DNA of 64,000 nt, from positions 1,077,273-1,141,272 of the forward strand of contig NZ_NPKH01000020.1 of assembly GCF_002284535.1 (NCBI RefSeq), written 5' to 3'. The notes below the pieces were generated by a model. The model was not told where the DNA came from. It did not search any database and was given only the letters and a program-made list of their open reading frames with translations. How positions within the stretch are numbered: position 1 is the first letter of the stretch; every line of letters starts with the position of its first letter. This stretch comes from Mesorhizobium wenxiniae (GTDB lineage Bacteria > Pseudomonadota > Alphaproteobacteria > Rhizobiales > Rhizobiaceae). Below are positions 61,251 to 64,000 of this stretch, one piece after another. The position numbers and the translations under genes were made by a program.

Positions 61251-61681
61251 TTGTCCGCGTCCCAGAGGGTGACGGGAAGGTTTGCTGGCTGCCTGCCGGC
61301 AGGAGTCTTGCCCAAACTTGCAGGATCCGGGGCGCGAAGGATGATGCGGCGGATCTCTTGCACCTGTTCGATCGGCTTGCCGTCCAGGCCTGAGTGCTCG
61401 TTGACCGAGGTCTCCTTCCAGCGGCCGCGTGCCTTGAGCCAGAAGATGGCGGCGATGACCGCTTCACGACCTTCGCCCGTTGCCTTGCGGAAGAGGTTCT
61501 CCGCCACCTTGGCATTAGCCTTGGTGTGGCCAAAGGCCAGTTCGTGTTTATAGTGCTTGCGCAGCGTCTTCGCATCGATATCGAGCATCCCGGCAATGTC
61601 CGCCTCCGGAACACCATAGCCTGCCAGCGCCTCTACCTGACGGCGATGAAAAGCATCGGGCTGATGGCTGGGGCGGGCCAT
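61247..61681 (-). CDS. Phage HTH protein, copy of 27366-27806
   Basis: A 144-aa protein nearly identical to that at 27366-27806, differing at a few positions (MLDIDAKTL for MVGIDAKTL, VQEIRR for VHEIRR). It keeps the HTH and the carboxy tail, and its stop overlaps the next gene. Confidence 0.75.
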   Translation of the reverse strand: MARPSHQPDAFHRRQVEALAGYGVPEADIAGMLDIDAKTLRKHYKHELAFGHTKANAKVAENLFRKATGEGREAVIAAIFWLKARGRWKETSVNEHSGLDGKPIEQVQEIRRIILRAPDPASLGKTPAGRQPANLPVTLWDADK

Positions 61682-61782
61682 CAGCCTGCCTCACCGGATG
61701 CCACACTCGCCGCCTGGCATGCCTTGGCCTCGCCTTCCCGGCAATCATGCTCCTGGAGGCCAATTCCCGACGACGGGCGATT

Positions 61783-61974
61783 TTAGGCCAGCGGAGTGTC
61801 GGTCGAGGGGCGGTGCTCAGAATTGACCTCCAGGAGGCATTTTCTGGTGTAGGGATGGCGGCCGGCTCTGAACGGCCAGAGGGGACAGGTCACGGCCTCG
61901 CAGAGCTTCACCTCAGCCAGTTGCTGGCCTGAGCAGTCCAGGCACTTCCGTCGGATCGCCTCGACCGGGCTCAT
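61783..61974 (-). CDS. Small cysteine-rich phage-type protein, paralogue of 27119
   Basis: A 63-aa product: MSPVEAIRRKCLDCSGQQLA, EVKLCEAVTCPLWPFRAGRH. The cysteine spacing matches the 27119 protein, but similarity is lower than for the HTH pair. The frame is open for 33 more codons upstream. Confidence 0.65.
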   Translation of the reverse strand: MSPVEAIRRKCLDCSGQQLAEVKLCEAVTCPLWPFRAGRHPYTRKCLLEVNSEHRPSTDTPLA

Positions 61975-62236
61975 CGGCTTATGGCCGGCATGGCCGGCAG
62001 CATCGCGAGTCGGCGGCCAAACCCGGGCAAGTCCGCGGAGAGGCGGTAACGCTATCCATTGATGTGAGATCAACAGATTTCCGAGGGCAGAGACACACGG
62101 ACCATCTGCCCATGAAGTGTGCTGAGCAACGTGACTTCCTTAGCAGCTTGCCCGAAATGCACTAAACCCCGCATCTGTGTTCAGGCCTTCCTCAGCCCCA
62201 CCCAGCACCGCCGCCAAGGCCCATGACGAGCTTGCC

Positions 62237-62602
62237 CTAGCCGCCGGTCTTCATGAACTCAATGATCGTCTTGCGCAGTGCGGCGTCGGTGATGCCGGCA
62301 TAGGGCTTCATGGTGTTGCCGCTCACCACCTCATCGGGGTTGGCGATAAACTTGTCGAGATTGGTCTCGTCCCAGACGATGTCGGACTGCTCCATCGACT
62401 CTGAATAATTGTAGTCCGGCAGCGTCCCTGCCGTGCGGCCGACCACGCCGGCGAGGCTCGGGCCTTGCCGGTTGTCACCCTCCACCATCGTATGGCAAGT
62501 GCGGCAACTGTTGTTGAATGCCATCTCACCGTCCTCCTGCGCAACGGCCTGCCCGGCGACCGTGCATCCCACGAGCGTAAGGGCGAACATTCGACTGTCC
62601 AT
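62237..62602 (-). CDS. Secreted class I c-type cytochrome
   Basis: A 121-aa protein with signal peptide (MDSRMFALTLVGCTVAGQAV), heme motif CRTCH at 33-37, GPSLAGVVGR, the TLPDYNYSESM segment and the axial-methionine region NTMKPYAGI. This is the short cytochrome c2-like fold, located in the periplasm. GGAGG precedes the ATG at 62602, preferred to one nine codons upstream. Confidence 0.92.
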   Translation of the reverse strand: MDSRMFALTLVGCTVAGQAVAQEDGEMAFNNSCRTCHTMVEGDNRQGPSLAGVVGRTAGTLPDYNYSESMEQSDIVWDETNLDKFIANPDEVVSGNTMKPYAGITDAALRKTIIEFMKTGG

Positions 62603-62939
62603 ACCAGTCCTCCGAAACTCGGGCTTCAAACGGCAACGCCTCGTGGCCGAAGTGGTTCCGGCGTTGTGCCAACGCCATCCTCGCCGTTAGCTGACCGGCA
62701 AAAGTCCACCAGAGAGGGCCGTTGTGGCTGTTCCAGTTTGGGCCGTGAGCGGACCGTCCGCAGTCGGGACCAATCTATCGGAGAGCGCCATTACGGAAGG
62801 ATGTTCAGTTTGGAGCTAGCAAGCGACAAAACGGGAGACACGACTTCTTCAAAGCGTCTCGAAATGGGTCGATGGATAGCGGTCGGCGAAGTTCACGTGC
62901 ATGGCTTGGAGCATGTGCATGACAGCGTTGCTTGCGCAC
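62603..62939. other. Gap without recognised genes
   Basis: No convincing gene. Confidence 0.4.
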
Positions 62940-63540
62940 TCAACTAGGACGCTGATCTACTCGAACCCTGCCTCGTCCAGCAGCGTGCCTTCCCTGAACC
63001 GCGGTGGGAACAGGGTGGTGAAGGGCTTGCCCTTCGTCCCTGTCATGCATCACTACGGGCAGCGCGTACTCGACGCTTCCGACGTCGCTGTGGGCGAAGA
63101 GCTTGTTCCGCATATCCATCAGGTCGTCATGCAGGGCCCTGACGAGAGCTTAATCCCAAGGGCGCGGTAGGAGAGCCGCGGGAAGCCGCCGACGGACTCG
63201 GAGAAGGGGCGGCAGTAGGAGACCCCGAGCATCGTCTCGTAGCACTGGAACCGCCGCAGCTCCGCTAGGCCGTACTTCTGTTCGAAGTCGACGCCCTGGC
63301 GGATGAAAGTAATAGCGCTGCGTGCGTGGGCGGAATCTCGAAGCGAGAGGAGCAGCCTCTGGAAGAGCGCGTGGTCCTTCAATCGTTCCGGCGGGAGCCT
63401 AGAAGGGTCAGGCGGCGGGAAGCATTGGATGCCGCCGTAGCCCGAGTCCTTTCCCGTCTCGACCCAGTAGAACCAGTCGTCCGGGAAGCCGTAAGGACGC
63501 GGCTGCGCACGTTCCTCCAAGATCCCGCCCTCCGCCAAAT
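62940..63540 (-). pseudogene. Unrecognised protein, frameshifted
   Basis: One frame reads PRPYGFPDDWFYWVETGKDS, RLKDHALFQRLLLSLRDSAH, KYGLAELRRFQCYETMLGVS, then shifts near 63140 to RALHDDLMDMRNKLFAHSDV and VEYALPVVMHDRDEG, ending at 62940. The DLMDMRNKLFAHSD stretch resembles the helix of HEPN-like proteins; no firm family. Confidence 0.55.
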
Positions 63541-63571
63541 TCCGGGAACGTAGCGGCAACCGAGCCGAATC

Positions 63572-63911
63572 ACAAACGCCGCTTTGGCCGAGAAGGAGCG
63601 TCGATTGATCTCGGGAGCGCACCAAAGCCGCCCTCGCCTCACGCAGGACGAGTATAAAGCTCGGCAATCCGACCAACACCGCAGAAGCTGCGGCGAAGGG
63701 TCGGAAGATGTCGATCGAAGAAGCCGACCGGTTTGCCCAGACCGTGCTGCCAATCATCGCGTCCATTCAACGTTCTGGCATCGCCAGTCTGCGTGGCTTG
63801 GCAATCGCCTTGAACAATCGCGGCGTTCGCACAGCGCGCGGTGGCCGGTGGCAGGTCTCGAACGTGCGCAACATCTTGGCGCGGCAATCTCCTGCGAACT
63901 TGCTTTTATAG
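63572..63911 (+). pseudogene. 3' fragment of a serine recombinase
   Basis: Begins abruptly at [10 protein letters not shown], has a one-base insertion near 63615 and then reads [20 protein letters not shown] through [16 protein letters not shown]. The last 170 bases and the flank are almost identical to the intact gene at 29493-30182. It marks a third element copy and runs near the window edge. Confidence 0.88.
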
Positions 63912-64000
63912 GCGGGATTTTGACCTTGGGATCGGTTACGTGCGGCGAAAACGGAACGGCTATCAATCCAATCCCGCAGATGTGAATGGTTCGGCTTGGT

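Noticed and set aside
63119..63766. 215-aa minus-strand frame as one gene
   Set aside because: It fuses the antisense of a recombinase fragment with part of an unrelated frameshifted gene; only the part below 63540 is protein-like.
1..64000. CRISPR arrays, rRNA genes, riboswitches and symbiosis genes (nod, nif, fix)
   Set aside because: None seen: no regularly spaced repeats, no rRNA-like sequence, no recognisable riboswitch, and no symbiosis protein motifs.

Overview
The window looks like chromosomal DNA of a Mesorhizobium-like member of the Hyphomicrobiales (Alphaproteobacteria). Grounds are the alphaproteobacterial mnmA, high G+C, many small rhizobial stress proteins (DUF3606, DUF892, DUF883, DUF1059, DUF4142 and DUF6894 types), GGAAC-N18-TT promoters of the EcfG/RpoE2 general-stress type, and plasmid/phage modules common in rhizobia. 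No nod, nif or fix genes are present.

Layout. (1) 1-2660 is core-like: mnmA, a Gfo/Idh/MocA oxidoreductase and a CAT-anticodon tRNA. Accessory DNA begins just after the tRNA 3' end. (2) 2661-16358 is a stress-gene zone: PerM-like permease, class A penicillin-binding protein, CYTH-CHAD protein, DUF4336 protein, many proteins under 130 aa, and fragments of ATP-dependent DNA ligases. (3) 16379-28159 looks like an integrated element. It has a four-gene large-serine-recombinase module; a two-gene cassette of a QueC-like ATP-pyrophosphatase and a Met-Gly-starting partner (the best candidate for an undescribed, probably defensive, system); an excisionase-type HTH gene with an overlapping operon ending in a P4-type primase/helicase; an inverted-repeat array that could be its origin; a secreted EEP nuclease; a ParB-methyltransferase; and phage-type HTH genes that stop where a terminase large subunit would be expected. 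(4) 28171-52400 mixes a DMT transporter, small serine recombinase, TspO, LuxR-type regulator, DUF892 ferritin-like protein, LigD-like ligase-polymerase, exonuclease III, phospholipase D, alpha/beta hydrolase, HWE histidine kinase, a second ATP-dependent ligase and many small, often frameshifted genes. (5) 52557-53410 is an IS5-family element. (6) 53785-64000 holds an MFS transporter, VOC protein, several pseudogenes, a TolB/TPR adenylate cyclase, an inverted copy of the phage HTH pair, a c-type cytochrome and further recombinase remnants.

How it fits together. About fifteen GGAAC-N18-TT sites, most of them 20-50 bases upstream of start codons, tie much of the region to the general stress response: ligase/polymerase repair, DUF892 protein, membrane proteins and small proteins. 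The mobile part supplies recombination, replication, methylation and the QueC-like cassette. Many small genes carry frameshifts while the long genes are intact, which points to real decay of duplicated accessory genes. Functions rest on motif reading by eye, and no database search was possible.
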